NCBI RefSeq assembly: GCF_020687505.1
Contig: NZ_JAJEQT010000009.1
Length of the DNA stretch: 64,000 bases
Strand: one strand, 5' to 3'
From: Coprococcus_C hominis
Lineage (GTDB): Bacteria > Bacillota > Clostridia > Lachnospirales > Lachnospiraceae
The position numbers and the translations under genes are program-made. Positions 62,748 through 64,000 of this stretch are shown piece after piece. Within the stretch, counting starts at the first letter, position 1. The number at the start of each line of letters is the position of its first letter. Under the pieces are notes generated by a model. That model was not told the origin of the DNA. It ran no database searches and was given only the letters and a program-made list of their open reading frames with translations.

Positions 62748-64000
62748 ATGAATAAATTAATGAAAGCGGAAGAGTTTGTAAATGTTCATAGAGTCAAAAA
62801 AGAACAATTCCCAGCGTTTCATGTAACACCGCCGTGTGGGTGGATGAATGACCCAAATGGTTTTTCTTCTTATCATGGAAAAATTCATTTGTTCTATCAG
62901 TTTCATCCATATAATGAGGCGTGGGGACCGATGCATTGGGGACATTCGGAGACAACAGATTTTGTAAAATGGACTGAACTTCCCATCGCACTTGCACCAG
63001 ACCAAAGTTACGATGATGCAGGGTGTTTCTCAGGATCTGCCATTGAGACAGAAAAAGGACATCTGCTTGTATATACCGGTGTGACAGAGCAGGAAGAAAA
63101 TGGAGTAAAAAACGTATATCAGAACCAATGCCTTGCGATTGGAAACGGAAAAACATATACTAAGCTTGCGCAAAATCCGGTTGTAACAGGAGATATGATG
63201 CCGGAACATTTCAGCCGGGAACATTTCCGGGATCCGAAGATCTGGAAAGAGGAAGATGGCTATTATATGGTTGTTGGAAATAAGACGGATGATGGAAAAC
63301 CGCATGTTGTTTTGTTCCATTCAGAGGACGCAATTAGCTGGGAGTATGTGTCAGTGCTTGCAAAAGACGATACCGGTATGCTTGGAACGATGTGGGAGTG
63401 TCCGGATTTCTTCTGCCTGGATGGTGCATATGTATTAATTACATCTCCGCAGAATCTAAGTGCGGATGAAGAATTTCATAATGGAAACAATTCGGTTTAT
63501 TATATGGGAAGCTATGATAAAAACCAGCATATATTCCATTATGACGCAGTTTACTCGCTTGATGACGGATTGGATTTTTACGCACCGCAGACGATGCTTG
63601 CGGACGATGGAAGAAGAATTATGATTGCATGGATGCAGTCATGGGATTCGAATATCCGTCCCGAAGGTCAGAAATGGTCCGGCATGATGATATTACCGAG
63701 GGAACTCAAGGTAAAAGATGGAAAGATTCTGCAAAGCCCGGTGCGTGAAATCGAAAACTATCATAGAAATGGTGTCAGGTATGAGAAGCAGGAAGTACAG
63801 GGAACATGCAGATTCGATGGTATTAAAGGACGTGTACTTGATATGACCGTGGAGATTGCCGGTGGCGATTTCAGGGAGTTTACAATCTCAGTCGCACAAA
63901 ATGAACAGTTCCACACAGACTTTTCTATACTACAGCATAAAAACAGGATAGAAATTGACCGGACATATTCCGGTATGGTACGTGATGTGAATGCAATCCG
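62748..64000 (+). CDS. GH32 sucrose-6-phosphate hydrolase/fructanase, runs off the window
   Basis: 417 codons are visible and no stop is reached. The GH32 signatures are in order: nucleophile Asp35 in GWMNDPNGF, then FYQFHPYNEAWGPMHWGH, the transition-state Asp in HFRDPKIW, and the acid/base Glu in WECPDFF. The C-terminal beta-sandwich begins at about 340. With no signal peptide it is intracellular, so it should cleave imported sucrose (phosphate) or short fructans. The SD is AGGAGG, 7 nt upstream. It has lost its original upstream neighbours, and I see no clear promoter. Confidence 0.93.
   Translation, partial: MNKLMKAEEFVNVHRVKKEQFPAFHVTPPCGWMNDPNGFSSYHGKIHLFYQFHPYNEAWGPMHWGHSETTDFVKWTELPIALAPDQSYDDAGCFSGSAIETEKGHLLVYTGVTEQEENGVKNVYQNQCLAIGNGKTYTKLAQNPVVTGDMMPEHFSREHFRDPKIWKEEDGYYMVVGNKTDDGKPHVVLFHSEDAISWEYVSVLAKDDTGMLGTMWECPDFFCLDGAYVLITSPQNLSADEEFHNGNNSVYYMGSYDKNQHIFHYDAVYSLDDGLDFYAPQTMLADDGRRIMIAWMQSWDSNIRPEGQKWSGMMILPRELKVKDGKILQSPVREIENYHRNGVRYEKQEVQGTCRFDGIKGRVLDMTVEIAGGDFREFTISVAQNEQFHTDFSILQHKNRIEIDRTYSGMVRDVNAI

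Overview
The window comes from a low-to-medium GC Gram-positive chromosome, most likely a motile member of the Lachnospiraceae (Clostridia). The grounds are strong AGGAGG ribosome sites, TTGACA/TATAAT promoters, the ylxM-ffh-rpsP-khpA-rimM-trmD order, CheV and CheX proteins, a class II GalT, a PanG-type ketopantoate reductase and an SPKTG sortase-type anchor. The species cannot be read from the sequence.

Layout. 1-3.3 kb: a left-handed beta-helix acyltransferase, then three minus-strand genes (membrane protein, phosphoribosyltransferase paralogue, peptidoglycan-binding protein). 3.4-7.2 kb: the SRP/translation operon. 7.2-12.5 kb: envelope proteins, an OmpR/EnvZ-type two-component pair and cheV. 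12.5-21.4 kb: argD, an M18 aminopeptidase, a 1454-residue propeller hybrid sensor whose phosphoacceptor His is Asn, and a GAF-PAS-GGDEF diguanylate cyclase. 21.4-23.8 kb: a ThiS-like sulfur carrier, a rhodanese-TtcA fusion and bioB. 23.9-28.3 kb: a copper island (csoR, copA, HMA protein) under a near-perfect CsoR-type operator, then a MATE exporter and a LysR regulator. 29.2-31.5 kb: iscS, iscU and an HD phosphohydrolase. 31.5-35.7 kb: the Leloir genes galR-galK-galT with LacI-type operators and a 20-codon leader ORF. 36 kb: two tandem tRNA-Gly(GCC). 36.3-40.6 kb: an LTA-synthase-like transferase, cheX and guaB. 40.8-45.5 kb: a panG-panB-panC-panD-coaBC operon from ketoisovalerate to phosphopantetheine, followed by a convergent YitT gene and rlmD-like. 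48.2-54.2 kb: an AT-richer accessory region with an HNH-like protein, a 5'-truncated hsdR, a GmrSD-type enzyme, RhuM and a nuclease-domain remnant. 54.2-60.2 kb: DUF1963, an unknown protein, a membrane-spanning DEAD/DEAH helicase and a two-HTH regulator. 60.3-64 kb: a sortase-anchored surface protein, two abutting gene remnants left by a deletion (lacI-type and msmK-type), and a GH32 sucrose/fructan hydrolase running off the end.

The most unusual signal is a set of three long palindromic intergenic elements. Two lie inside the pan-coa operon (42506-42699 after panB; 43998-44285 after panD) and one lies between yitT and rlmD (46417-46662). The last two share a conserved core with identical stem-loops and a compensatory base-pair change. 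Their outer arms differ between copies, yet each arm stays complementary to its partner. This implies selection, or a copying mechanism, that preserves the fold. They look like a structured-RNA or MITE-like family that I cannot assign to a known one.

All calls rest on reading the sequence and on recalled family knowledge. No search or folding program was run.
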